A stretch of DNA of 64,000 nucleotides from JAIBJN01 sp963842305 (GTDB lineage: Bacteria > Actinomycetota > Thermoleophilia > Gaiellales > Gaiellaceae). Made by a program: the position numbers and the translations under genes. Each line of letters starts with the position of its first letter. Position 1 is the stretch's first letter. Of the stretch, positions 1 through 8,593 are shown one piece after another. Under the pieces are notes generated by a model. The model was not told where the DNA came from. It made no database searches and saw only the letters and a program-made list of their open reading frames with translations. The DNA lies in assembly GCA_963842305.1 (NCBI GenBank), contig CAWJFW010000005.1, positions 248,001 to 312,000 of the forward strand, read 5' to 3'.

Positions 1-2028
1 CGAGTCGGAACCGTCGCCCGCGGTCAGCGAGACGGACGTGGAGGTGTAGTAGGGCCCGCCCACGAGCGAGAGCGTCTGGCCGCTGGGGGCGGTCGAATCC
101 TGGCTGAGCGTGAAGGGCCCGTTGGCGCTCGTCGTGCCGGCGTTGTTTTGGGCGGTGACGTTTTGGCTGCCGCTGGCGGCGGTGGAGGCGCCCCAGCTGT
201 AGTCCATCTCGTACGGGCTCGAGGCATCCGTGCCCCCGCCGGTGACGTTGGCGATCGAGGGGAAGGCGACCGAGGCGATGCCCGACTGGGCATCGGCGGC
301 CGAGGCGGTGACGCGGAAGGTGCCCCCGTTGGCGCCCGGGCGGTAGTAGAGGGTGGTGCCGGAGACGTGCTGGTCGGCATCGGCCGGATTCTCGGCCAGA
401 CGAAAGCGAGGGGGCCGCCGGCGCCGAGGAGTCGACCTTGGCATCGACGGAGGCGGTGACCGTCGCCGAGCGGTTGCCGACGTTGTCGGCGATCGAGTAG
501 CGGTAGCGGTAGCAGTTGCCGGAGGCGACCGTCGTATCCGGGTTGGAGACCGTCGTCCACGAGCCGGAGAAGGCACCGCAGCTGCCGTTTGCAAGGGTGG
601 CCGAGTCACGCTCGTACACGCGCGAGGAGGTATCGAGGCCCGAGCCCGAGTCGGAACCGTCGCCCGCGGTCAGCGAGACGGACGTGGAGGTGTAGTAGGG
701 CCCGCCCACGAGCGAGAGCGTCTGGCCGCTGGGGGCGGTCGAATCCTGGCTGAGCGTGAAGGGCCCGTTGGCGCTCGTCGTGCCGGCGTTGTTTTGGGCG
801 GTGACGTTTTGGCTGCCGCTGGCGGCGGTGGAGGCGCCCCAGCTGTAGTCCATCTCGTACGGGCTCGAGGCATCCGTGCCCCCGCCGGTGACGTTGGCGA
901 TCGAGGGGAAGGCGACCGAGGCGATGCCCGACTGGGCATCGGCGGCCGAGGCGGTGACGCGGAAGGTGCCCCCGTTGGCGCCCGGGCGGTAGTAGAGGGT
1001 GGTGCCGGAGACGTGCTGGTCGGCATCGGCCGGATTCTCGGCCAGAGAGAGCGAGGGGGCCGCCGGCGCCGAGGAGTCGACCTTGGCATCGACGGAGGCG
1101 GTGACCGTCGCCGAGCGGTTGCCGACGTTGTCGGCGATCGAGTAGCGGTAGCGGTAGCAGTTGCCGGAGGCGACCGTCGTATCCGGGTTGGAGACCGTCG
1201 TCCACGAGCCGGAGAAGGCACCGCAGCTGCCGTTTGCAAGGGTGGCCGAGTCACGCTCGTACACGCGCGAGGAGGTATCGAGGCCCGAGCCCGAGTCGGA
1301 ACCGTCGCCCGCCGTCAGCGAGACGGACGTGGAGGTGTAGTAGGGCCCGCCCACGAGCGAGAGCGTCTGGCCGCTGGGGGCGGTCGAATCCTGGCTGAGC
1401 GTGAAGGGCCCGTTGGCGCTCGTCGTGCCGGCGTTGTTTTGGGCGGTGACGTTTTGGCTGCCGCTGGCGGCGGTGGAGGCGCCCCAGCTGTAGTCCATCT
1501 CGTACGGGCTCGAGGCATCCGTGCCCCCGCCGGTGACGTTGGCGATCGAGGGGAAGGCGACCGAGGCGATGCCCGACTGGGCATCGGCGGCCGAGGCGGT
1601 GACGCGGAAGGTGCCCCCGTTGGCGCCCGGGCGGTAGTAGAGGGTGGTGCCGGAGACGTGCTGGTCGGCATCGGCCGGATTCTCGGCCAGAGAGAGCGAG
1701 GGGGCCGCCGGCGCCGAGGAGTCGACCTTGGCATCGACGGAGGCGGTGACCGTCGCCGAGCGGTTGCCGACGTTGTCGGCGATCGAGTAGCGGTAGCGGT
1801 AGCAGTTGCCGGAGGCGACCGTCGTATCCGGGTTGGAGACCGTCGTCCACGAGCCGGAGAAGGCACCGCAGCTGCCGTTTGCAAGGGTGGCCGAGTCACG
1901 CTCGTACACGCGCGAGGAGGTATCGAGGCCCGAGCCCGAGTCGGAACCGTCGCCCGCGGTCAGCGAGACGGACGTGGAGGTGTAGTAGGGCCCGCCCACG
2001 AGCGAGAGCGTCTGGCCGCTGGGGGCGG
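1..2028. repeat. 645-bp tandem DNA repeats, about 3.1 copies in view
   Basis: Copies begin at 1, 647, 1292 and 1937 (the last is partial and stops matching at about 2028). The period is 645 bp, exactly 215 codons; the first copy is 646 bp because of one inserted base near 400-406. Copies two and three differ visibly at one base near 1310. A diverged relative lies at about 2029-2300. The array lies inside the minus-strand surface-protein gene and runs off the window. Confidence 0.95.
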
Positions 2029-3694
2029 TGACGTCGCGCGTGAAAGTCAGCTGGGGCGACGGGTTCGAGGTGTTGAAGGCACTGTCGACTGCCGAGACGG
2101 CTTGTGCCCCCGGTGAGGTCGTGTTCGCGGTTGTCCACGTGTACGTGTTCGACTGGTACGGGCTCGTCGTGTCTGTGACCGCGGCATGTGTGAAGCCGGT
2201 CGCCGCGAGCGCGGGGAACGTCACCGACGCGACGCCGGAGCCGGCGTCCGCGGCGGCGTCGTCGACGCGGAAGGTCCCGCCTACGGCAGTGCTGTAGAAC
2301 TGGGTCGCCGTCGTCGCGTCGAAGTATTGACCGCCCGGGTTCGTCAGCTCCGTGACGCTGAGCGAGTGCGAGGGAGCGACGTCGTCGGCAGCCGGGTGCG
2401 AGACGAACGCGTTGCCGTCGTTGACGTAGAAGTCGAGTTGCCGGCGGGCCGTCGTGGCCGAAGCGATGCCGTTGGTCTGGTGGCGCCAGAAGTCGACGAA
2501 GAGCGTTTCGCCTGCGGCGAGCGAGAAAGCAGGGAGCGAGAAGGTGACGGTGGTGGTCGTCGGGTTGACGTTCACGCGCAGGTTCTGCGCGACCGGGTCG
2601 TCACTCGGAGTGAGAATCGTGGCGGTCGGCGTGAAAGCCGAGCCGGCGACGGTCCCCTTCCAGAGCCCGACCGTGAGCACGGCCGCCCCCGCGACGAACG
2701 TCCCGTTGGGGATGTCGGTCACGACCGTGAAGCTCCAGTTGCCCGCGGGGAATCCGGTCGCACCCCCGACCGGGTCCACCATCCAGCCGGTGCCGTCCGT
2801 GGTCGTCGGAATGGCCGCTAGGCGGGTCGTGTTCGAGACGCCGGGATTCCACGCGTACCAGCCGGTCTGGCCGGAGGCGGGGATGTTGTCGGTCGTCGTG
2901 TCGACGGCGCCGGTGGTCGTGCCCCAGTCCCATGTTCCCGTGACTGCGGTGGCTCCGTTCCGGAGGACCAGGGGCTGCGGGTAGTTGGCCGCCGGATCGA
3001 TGACGTAGGGAAGGGGCAGGTCGGCGTCGTCGAGCTCGAGCGTCAGCCACCAACCGCTGTCGCCCTCCTCGAGGCCCCAGCTCAGGCCGTCGGGCGTGAC
3101 CTCCTTGCCGCGGTCGTCCAGGATGCGGACCGGATCGATGCTGATGCCGGTGACGACGTGCCGGGTCGGGTCGAAGAACGAGATCGCGCCGACGCGGCTC
3201 AGGCGGGGCTGAAGCCGGGTCGCGAGCTTCCAGCGCCAGGTCCGGTCGCCCTGCCGCTCGACCACGGTCAGGAACTCCTCGGTCTTGCGGCCGTCGACGA
3301 CGATCGTCTCGGTGCCGAAGTCCGTCTCGCGGGTGACGCCGTGAACGTGCCGCCGCCAATCGGCGCCGCCCACGTCCTCGGAGACGACCGAGACCGACGC
3401 GCCCCAGTGGGAGACGGTGTAGCCCTGGTCGTGAATGCGGACGTCGATTCCCGTCGCCGGCGTGCGTTCCAGAGGTGCCTCGGCCTTCTCGGGGCCGAGC
3501 GCCTGCTCGAGGAAGCCGGGGACACTCGTGTCGAGGTGTCCGATGCCTGCGAGGAGGACGACGGCCAGGAAGACGGCCGCCGCAGCGGCGACGAGTGCGG
3601 CGGCCAGCACCGGGGAGGAGCCCCGCAGAACGACGGCCGGCTCGACGTCAGCCGAGCCGGTCTCCGTGGGCCGCAGTGGAGGGTTAGGTGTCAT
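1..3694 (-). CDS. Large membrane-anchored surface protein with 215-residue tandem Ig-like repeats (3' end outside window, frameshifted copy)
   Basis: Reading leftward from the ATG at 3694, the frame stays open to the window edge. A short cytoplasmic N-terminus is followed by one membrane helix at about residues 28-50, then an extracellular domain (about 60-230) ending in LPLPYVIDP, a phrase typical of large actinobacterial wall proteins. A diverged repeat at about 465-555 precedes three nearly identical 215-residue repeats. Each repeat is rich in Ser, Thr, Gly and Ala, carries the phrase TAPSGQTLSLVGGPYYTSTS, and has one Cys pair (GSCGAF and SGNCYRY) that could form a disulfide. The pattern suggests stacked beta-sandwich domains in an adhesin or S-layer-like stalk. 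In the last copy one extra base near 400-406 shifts the frame, so the reading frame there is broken or missequenced. No function beyond surface exposure can be assigned. The start has no strong ribosome-binding site. Confidence 0.75.
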   Translation of the reverse strand, partial: MTPNPPLRPTETGSADVEPAVVLRGSSPVLAAALVAAAAAVFLAVVLLAGIGHLDTSVPGFLEQALGPEKAEAPLERTPATGIDVRIHDQGYTVSHWGASVSVVSEDVGGADWRRHVHGVTRETDFGTETIVVDGRKTEEFLTVVERQGDRTWRWKLATRLQPRLSRVGAISFFDPTRHVVTGISIDPVRILDDRGKEVTPDGLSWGLEEGDSGWWLTLELDDADLPLPYVIDPAANYPQPLVLRNGATAVTGTWDWGTTTGAVDTTTDNIPASGQTGWYAWNPGVSNTTRLAAIPTTTDGTGWMVDPVGGATGFPAGNWSFTVVTDIPNGTFVAGAAVLTVGLWKGTVAGSAFTPTATILTPSDDPVAQNLRVNVNPTTTTVTFSLPAFSLAAGETLFVDFWRHQTNGIASATTARRQLDFYVNDGNAFVSHPAADDVAPSHSLSVTELTNPGGQYFDATTATQFYSTAVGGTFRVDDAAADAGSGVASVTFPALAATGFTHAAVTDTTSPYQSNTYTWTTANTTSPGAQAVSAVDSAFNTSNPSPQLTFTRDVTAPSGQTLSLVGGPYYTSTSVSLTAGDGSDSGSGLDTSSRVYERDSATLANGSCGAFSGSWTTVSNPDTTVASGNCYRYRYSIADNVGNRSATVTASVDAKVDSSAPAAPSLSLAENPADADQHVSGTTLYYRPGANGGTFRVTASAADAQSGIASVAFPSIANVTGGGTDASSPYEMDYSWGASTAASGSQNVTAQNNAGTTSANGPFTLSQDSTAPSGQTLSLVGGPYYTSTSVSLTAGDGSDSGSGLDTSSRVYERDSATLANGSCGAFSGSWTTVSNPDTTVASGNCYRYRYSIADNVGNRSATVTASVDAKVDSSAPAAPSLSLAENPADADQHVSGTTLYYRPGANGGTFRVTASAADAQSGIASVAFPSIANVTGGGTDASSPYEMDYSWGASTAASGSQNVTAQNNAGTTSANGPFTLSQDSTAPSGQTLSLVGGPYYTSTSVSLTAGDGSDSGSGLDTSSRVYERDSATLANGSCGAFSGSWTTVSNPDTTVASGNCYRYRYSIADNVGNRSATVTASVDAKVDSSAPAAPSLSSGRESGRCRPARLRHHPLLPPGRQRGHLPRHRLGRRCPVGHRLGRLPLDRQRHRRGHGCLEPVRDGLQLGRLHRRQRQPKRHRPKQRRHDERQRALHAQPGFDRPQRPDALARGRALLHLHVRLADRGRRFRL

Positions 3695-3863
3695 TGGTCT
3701 CGAGCGCGCGGAAAACGTTTCCGGTCGAACACATCGGCGCCAGGCGTAGGGTCGGGGCCGCAAACAGGTATGAAAAGGGGATGAAGACCTTCTGAGCACT
3801 CTTTCGGGTGAGCCGTGTCTCCCCCGGAAGGAGGAGGAGCGGGAGCGCCTAGAATTCGAAGCG

Positions 3864-5528
3864 ATGGCCGCGACCGAGGATCGCCCGGGCCTCGACGCCA
3901 CGGAGGAGTGGCGCCGGGACCTCTACGAAGCCAAGCCCGAGCGCGACGCCCTCTTCACGACGATCTCCGGGCTACCGGTGGAGCCGCTCTACACGCCCGA
4001 CAACGTCCCGGTCGACTACGACCGGGACCTGGGCTATCCGGGTGTCTATCCATACACGCGCGGCGTGTATCCGTCCATGCACCGCGGGAAGCTCTGGACG
4101 ATGCGGCAGTTCGCCGGCTTCGGTACCGCCGAGGAAACGAACGTCCGCTTCCGGTACCTCCTCGAGCACGGGCAGACGGGGCTGTCGACCGCGTTCGACA
4201 TGCCCACCCTGATGGGCTACGACTCGGACCACCCGAAGTCCCTGGGCGAGGTAGGGCGCGAAGGGGTCGCGATCGACTCGCTCGCGGACATGGAGCAGCT
4301 CTTCGCCGGGATCCCGCTCGACGAGGTGTCGACCTCGATGACGATCAATGCGCCCGCGGCGATGCTGCTCGCCTTCTACATCTGCGTGGCGGAGAAGCAA
4401 GGGGTCGGCCGCGAGCAGCTGCGCGGGACGATCCAGACCGACATCCTCAAGGAGTACATCGCGCAGAAGGAGTGGATCTTCCCCCCGGAGCCCTCGATGC
4501 GGCTGTGCGTGGACATGATCGAGTTCTGCGCCGGCGAGGTGCCGCTCTGGCACCCGGTGTCCATCTCCGGCTATCACATCCGGGAGGCCGGCTCGACGGC
4601 GGCCCAGGAGCTCGCGTTCACGCTGGCCGACGGGTTCGCGTATGTCGAGGCAGCCCTGGCTCGAGGATTGGCCGTCGACGATTTCGCGCCGCGTCTTTCG
4701 TTCTTCTTCAACGCGCATATCGACTTCTTCGAGGAGATCGCGAAGTACCGAGCCGCACGACGGATCTGGGCCCGGGAGCTTCGCGACACCTACGGGGCGA
4801 AGAGCCCGCGCTCGTGGCTCATGCGCTTCCACGCCCAAACCGCCGGTGTCTCCCTCACGGCCCAGCAGCCGGAGGTCAACATCGTGCGCACGGCTTTGGA
4901 GGCGTTGGCCGCCGTCCTCGGAGGTTGCCAGTCGCTGCACACGAACTCCTTCGACGAGGCGCTCGCCCTGCCGACCGAGCACGCGGTGAAGATTGCGCTT
5001 CGCACCCAGCAGGTGCTCGCGCACGAGACGGGCGTCGCGTCCACGATCGACCCGCTCGGCGGCTCCTACTTCGTCGAGGACCTCACCAACCGCCTCGAGG
5101 CGGAGGCCTACGAGTACTTCGGGCGCATCCGCGGGCTGGGCGGCGTCGTCGCCGCGATCAAGGACAACTTTTTCCAGCGGGAGATCGCCGAAGCCTCGTT
5201 CCGCTTCCAGAGCGAGCTCGAGGCCGGGCAGCGCGTGATCGTCGGCGTCAACCGCTACGAGGAGCCCGACGAGCGGCCGATCGAGATCCTCAAGATCGAC
5301 CAGGCGCTCGAGGATAAGCAGATCGAGCGGGTCGCCGAGGTGCGGAAGCGCCGTGACGCCCAGGCCGCCGAGGCCGCTCTCGCCCGCCTGAAGGCCGACG
5401 CCGCCGTCGAGGATCGAAACCTCATGCCGGCCATCGTCGAGGCCTCGCGCGTGTATGTGACGATGGGCGAGATGTGCGACGCGCTGCGCGAGGTCTGGGG
5501 CACCTGGCGCGAGACGCCGGTCTTCTGA
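3864..5528 (+). CDS. icmA: Acyl-CoA mutase large subunit, isobutyryl-CoA mutase type (methylmalonyl-CoA mutase family)
   Basis: This 554-residue protein is the substrate-binding TIM-barrel subunit of an adenosylcobalamin-dependent carbon-skeleton mutase, without the C-terminal B12 domain found in the fused enzyme. Family phrases include TMRQFAGFG, FDMPTLMGYDSDHP and GTIQTDILKEYIAQ. Methylmalonyl-CoA mutase has Tyr89 and Arg207 at the substrate carboxylate; here the equivalents are Phe83 and Gln201, matching Phe80/Gln198 of isobutyryl-CoA mutase, with the same 118-residue spacing. The likely reaction is therefore isobutyryl-CoA to n-butyryl-CoA. Its B12-binding partner is probably the gene at 39618, about 34 kb away. 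A TAGAAT hexamer ends 8 nt before the ATG and could be the -10 of a leaderless transcript. An alpha/beta hydrolase follows after 12 nt. Confidence 0.85.
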   Translation: MAATEDRPGLDATEEWRRDLYEAKPERDALFTTISGLPVEPLYTPDNVPVDYDRDLGYPGVYPYTRGVYPSMHRGKLWTMRQFAGFGTAEETNVRFRYLLEHGQTGLSTAFDMPTLMGYDSDHPKSLGEVGREGVAIDSLADMEQLFAGIPLDEVSTSMTINAPAAMLLAFYICVAEKQGVGREQLRGTIQTDILKEYIAQKEWIFPPEPSMRLCVDMIEFCAGEVPLWHPVSISGYHIREAGSTAAQELAFTLADGFAYVEAALARGLAVDDFAPRLSFFFNAHIDFFEEIAKYRAARRIWARELRDTYGAKSPRSWLMRFHAQTAGVSLTAQQPEVNIVRTALEALAAVLGGCQSLHTNSFDEALALPTEHAVKIALRTQQVLAHETGVASTIDPLGGSYFVEDLTNRLEAEAYEYFGRIRGLGGVVAAIKDNFFQREIAEASFRFQSELEAGQRVIVGVNRYEEPDERPIEILKIDQALEDKQIERVAEVRKRRDAQAAEAALARLKADAAVEDRNLMPAIVEASRVYVTMGEMCDALREVWGTWRETPVF

Positions 5529-5540
5529 CGGGTCAGCCGC

Positions 5541-6362
5541 GTGGAACAAGCAGCCGGTGACGCCGTGCCGTTGCGGTACGAGGCTTCGGGTGCAGGCGAA
5601 CCGGTGGTCTGCATTCACGGAGCGTTCATCGCCGACGCGTTTCAGCCCCTGCGCTCCGAGGCGAGTCTGGCGGATCGGTACCGACTGATCACGTATCACC
5701 GCCGAAGCTACGTCGGCGGTGATGCCTCCACGGCTCCGACGACCCTCGCGGAGCAGGCAGACGATTGCCGGAGACTGCTCTCGCACCTGGGAGTGTCACG
5801 CGCCCACGTCGTCGGGCACTCGTTCGGCGGGGCCGTCGGCCTCCAGCTCGCCCGGGATGCGCCGGGTCTCGTCCACACACTGAGCCTGCTCGAGCCCGCA
5901 CTGCTGATCGGAGAGAACGTCCCGCTCTACCGGTCCGGGCTGGAGCAGAGCCTCCGGCGCTACCAGGAAGCCGGCGCCACCGTCGCCGTGGACGAGTTCC
6001 TGGAGAGTCGATGGCCCGATTATCGAACGAAGCTCGACCAGGTGTTGCCCGGAGCGTTCGAGCAGGCGCTGGCGGACGCTGCGACATGCTTCGCGTCAGA
6101 CCTCCCGGCCGTCCTCGACTCGCAGTTCGGAGAGGAGCAGGCGCGCGAGATCACCCAACCCGCCCTCGTCGCCCTCGGCGAACGAAGCGTGAACCTCCAC
6201 CCGCGCTTCGCCGAGACGTATCGGCTGCTGCTCGGCTGGCTGCCGAAGGCCGAAGGGTACGTCCTGCCCAACTCGACGCACTTCCTGCCGCTCGAGAACC
6301 CGGGCGAGTTAGCCGACGCACTCGCTGCCTTCTTCGAACGGCATCCGCTCGTGGCCGACTGA
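5541..6362 (+). CDS. Alpha/beta hydrolase
   Basis: This 273-residue protein has a GTG start and lies 12 nt after the mutase gene, so the two are probably co-transcribed. The fold is an alpha/beta hydrolase: an oxyanion-hole region VCIHGAF near residue 26, the nucleophile elbow GHSFGG near residue 93, and a candidate catalytic His in NSTHFLPLENP near the C-terminus. The acid residue is not clear. There is no signal peptide, so it should be cytoplasmic. The substrate cannot be read from sequence; an ester, a CoA thioester or an epoxide are all possible for this superfamily. Confidence 0.8.
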   Translation: MEQAAGDAVPLRYEASGAGEPVVCIHGAFIADAFQPLRSEASLADRYRLITYHRRSYVGGDASTAPTTLAEQADDCRRLLSHLGVSRAHVVGHSFGGAVGLQLARDAPGLVHTLSLLEPALLIGENVPLYRSGLEQSLRRYQEAGATVAVDEFLESRWPDYRTKLDQVLPGAFEQALADAATCFASDLPAVLDSQFGEEQAREITQPALVALGERSVNLHPRFAETYRLLLGWLPKAEGYVLPNSTHFLPLENPGELADALAAFFERHPLVAD

Positions 6363-6747
6363 CGCTTCCGGCGTTCTCGACCTGCGCTGTCAGTGCTGTA
6401 GGAGTGTCGGAGCCCTCTCGCCCGGCCGCTTTATTCTCGCCGATCGACTAGTAGCCGCCGGCCCGCGTGTTCAGTAGTCTCGCGTGTCACGGGCGCCGGT
6501 TGGCCGCAGCCGACGCCCGGTCAGCGAGGGCAGCAGGAGCCTTCCCTCTAACAGCCCTCGCGGGGGTTTTGCGGGCCCTCCCGGAGACCAAGCGGGAAGT
6601 GGCCCGCTTCCCCCTTCCGGGGGATAGACGTGCGCCCTTCGGTCGGCGAGATTTTCGAGGCGTTCCTAAAGGGCGCGCGGCCGCCCCCGATTGGTCGGGG
6701 GGTGGCCGCGCTTCCGTTCTAGGAACGTTTCTTTCGGTGCCGTGAAA
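6363..6747. other. 385-bp non-coding stretch between two converging genes
   Basis: No credible gene is seen. It holds a small hairpin (AAGCGGG at 6590-6596 with CCCGCTT at 6603-6609) and, nearer the regulator gene, the much larger hairpin listed at 6661-6727. Confidence 0.6.
6661..6727. terminator. Long composite hairpin, probable bidirectional terminator
   Basis: Three nested arm pairs fit together: CGTTCCTA (6661-6668) with TAGGAACG (6720-6727), GCGCGGCC (6675-6682) with GGCCGCGC (6704-6711), and CCCCCGA (6684-6690) with TCGGGGG (6695-6701) around a TTGG loop. It lies between the ends of two convergent genes, as expected for a shared terminator. There is no clean T-tract, although the right flank is T-rich. 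Confidence 0.55.
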
Positions 6748-7422
6748 TTAGGCCGCGGTGCCCTGCGCCTGTGTCGACTGCAGAGGAAGCAGTCCGTGCA
6801 CCTGGGCCCACCGGCTCGCCTCGGTTCGGTTCGAGACGTTGAGCTTCCGGTAGATGTTCGAGAGGTGGAACTTGACCGTCTGCTCGGTGACCCAGAGCAT
6901 CCGGGCGAGCTGCGCGTTCGAGTGCCCCTCCGCCACGAGCGTCAGAATCTCGAGCTCGCGTCGGGTCAGGCCCCAGGCCTCCTCGATCGACTCACGGGAG
7001 CGCTGGCGCTTGCCGTTGTGCCGAGGGGCCAGGTAGATGGAGTGGTCGAACGCCTGCCGGATAGCCGAGGCCAGGTCGTCGGCATGCGCGGTCTTGAGCA
7101 CGTATGCCTCTGCGCCGGCGGCGAGTGCCGCGTCGACGTACTGGGGGTCCCCGTACGCCGAGAGGACGATCACCTTGAGTTCCGGCGCCCGCTGCTTGGC
7201 GAGCGAGAGGCACTCGAGGCCGTCCATCTGGCCGTTGCTGATCTCGATTCCCAGAACGAACAGGCTGGGCCCGTGTTCCTCGATCAGTGCGAGTGCGTGT
7301 TCGGGCGAGGTCGCCTTCCCTTTGACCTCGATCCCGATTCGGGCAAGGACCTGCTCCACCCCATCCAGCCAGAGGGGATGCTCATCCAGCAGTACTGCTG
7401 TGCGATGCTCGGAAGGACTCAT
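6748..7422 (-). CDS. NarL/LuxR-type response regulator with atypical receiver
   Basis: This 224-residue protein pairs an N-terminal receiver-like domain (about 1-120) with a C-terminal LuxR-type helix-turn-helix (about 155-205, LTRRELEILTLVAEGHSN and TVKFHLSNIYRKL). The acidic pair (D13, E14), the switch Ser88 and Lys110 are present. The phosphoacceptor site is not Asp: the strand ends in FVLGIEIS, placing Gly58 or Glu60 there, with about two extra residues in the loop. It may therefore work without phosphorylation, with Glu possibly mimicking the active state. An upstream in-frame GTG at 7452 would add 10 residues and lies just after a good promoter. No sensor kinase is adjacent. It sits at the edge of the polysaccharide locus and may control it, which is inference. 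Confidence 0.8.
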   Translation of the reverse strand: MSPSEHRTAVLLDEHPLWLDGVEQVLARIGIEVKGKATSPEHALALIEEHGPSLFVLGIEISNGQMDGLECLSLAKQRAPELKVIVLSAYGDPQYVDAALAAGAEAYVLKTAHADDLASAIRQAFDHSIYLAPRHNGKRQRSRESIEEAWGLTRRELEILTLVAEGHSNAQLARMLWVTEQTVKFHLSNIYRKLNVSNRTEASRWAQVHGLLPLQSTQAQGTAA

Positions 7423-7462
7423 CGAAAGGGCCGCCTTTCGATCGGACAACACGAAGAACTAG

Positions 7463-7490
7463 ACCATAGCTCATCTTTCAGGTTGTGCAA
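7463..7490 (-). promoter_or_regulatory. Sigma70-like promoter of the response regulator
   Basis: On the minus strand TTGCAC (7490-7485), a 16-nt spacer and TATGGT (7468-7463) form a good match to a housekeeping promoter. It would start transcription near 7456, just ahead of the GTG at 7452 and 34 nt before the ATG at 7422. Confidence 0.5.
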
Positions 7491-7594
7491 ACCTCGGCGC
7501 CGAAGCCCGGTGAAATCACGACCTTGCGACCGGGCACACGCGTGGGGGCCTCACAAGCGGTCCGCCGTCAACCCCCTCAAAGGTCTAGGGATCT

Positions 7595-8593
7595 CTATCC
7601 GTCGGTGGGTGCCCGCTCGAGCTCGGCGACGAGGAGCGGTGGCGCATGGAGGTACTCGGCCGCACGCCTCTTGCGCTCGATGTCCTCGTAGACGCGCTCG
7701 ACAACCTCGATCTCGAGACCGGCCGCCCCGGCCGCGGCTTCCGCCGGGAGTCCGTGATTGCGGGCGTACAGGCAGAGGTCGAGCTTGTCGAAGGGGACGG
7801 AGAAATAGAACTCCTCCTGGCTCTGCTCGAGCGCATAGGTGTCGGTCGTCGGGGGACGCTCCCGGATCACCTGCGGAACCCCGACCTCCTCGGCCAGCTC
7901 GTAGACCTGGGTCTTGTAGAGGTGGGCGATCGGCTTGACGTCTGCCGAGCCGTCTCCGTTCTTGACGAAGAAGCCCTGATCGTACTCGAGCCGGTTCGGC
8001 GTTCCTACGACCGCGTAGTCGAGCCGGTCAGCGTGGTAGTACTCGAGCATCTTGCGTACGCGCTGCTTGAAGTTGGTCGCCGCGACGACCTCGCGGTAGG
8101 CGGTCGCGGTCAGCCGAGCCTCGCGGCGCTCGCCCTCGGGCGACTCCGCGACGACCGTGAAGAGGCTGTAGCGCGAGCCGCCGAGAAGGCTCGGCAGCAC
8201 GATCTTCGCCTTCCAGCCCGAGCCGTACTCGGGGAGGACGGTGCGGATGGCCGCGTCGCGCCGCTCGTAGCAACCTGCCGCCTCGAGCAGCCCGGTGATG
8301 TCCTCGAGGACGGTCTCGACGCCCGCCGCCTCGGCGGCCACCCGGGACAGGTCGAGGGTGTCCGAAGCGGACTCACCCTCGGGCATCAGCACCGCCAGGA
8401 CGCGCTCGGGTCCGAATGCGCGGACGCAGAGAAACGCGACGAGGCTGGAGTCGACGCCGCCCGAGACGCCGACGACGGCGCCGCGGCGCCGCAGGTCCTT
8501 GTACACGACCTCTCGCAGGCGCTCGGCGATCTCGTCGACAGTCCGCCCGGGGTCGTCCAGGCGGAGCGACTTGGCGGTCAGCTCAGGCGCCAC
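7595..8593 (-). CDS. NAD synthase family protein (NadE-like, ammonia-type)
   Basis: This 332-residue protein belongs to the N-type ATP pyrophosphatases. The PP-loop VGVSGGVDSS lies near residue 41, and NadE features such as GTPNRLEYDQGFFVKNGDG and KPIAHLYKTQVYELA follow. There is no nitrilase glutaminase domain, so a housekeeping NadE of this type would use free ammonia. It is longer than typical NH3-dependent NadE (about 270). Its GTG start lies inside the end of the acyl carrier protein gene (11-nt overlap), so the two are translationally coupled. That pairing, opposite AsnB and an AMP ligase, suggests an amide-forming or adenylating role in the polysaccharide locus rather than, or besides, NAD synthesis. 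Confidence 0.8.
   Translation of the reverse strand: MAPELTAKSLRLDDPGRTVDEIAERLREVVYKDLRRRGAVVGVSGGVDSSLVAFLCVRAFGPERVLAVLMPEGESASDTLDLSRVAAEAAGVETVLEDITGLLEAAGCYERRDAAIRTVLPEYGSGWKAKIVLPSLLGGSRYSLFTVVAESPEGERREARLTATAYREVVAATNFKQRVRKMLEYYHADRLDYAVVGTPNRLEYDQGFFVKNGDGSADVKPIAHLYKTQVYELAEEVGVPQVIRERPPTTDTYALEQSQEEFYFSVPFDKLDLCLYARNHGLPAEAAAGAAGLEIEVVERVYEDIERKRRAAEYLHAPPLLVAELERAPTDG

Noticed and set aside
1..2028. CRISPR or satellite array
   Set aside because: The unit is 645 bp, in frame and coding, with no short repeats or spacers.
353..2116. Long open frame on the plus strand through the repeats
   Set aside because: It is the complement of the minus-strand repeat gene, is Arg/Gly-rich, and repeats only because the DNA repeats. 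The minus-strand frame has a start, a membrane anchor and plausible domains.
3972..5786. Long minus-strand frame opposite the mutase
   Set aside because: It is a shadow of a well-conserved gene in high-GC DNA, with no family features.
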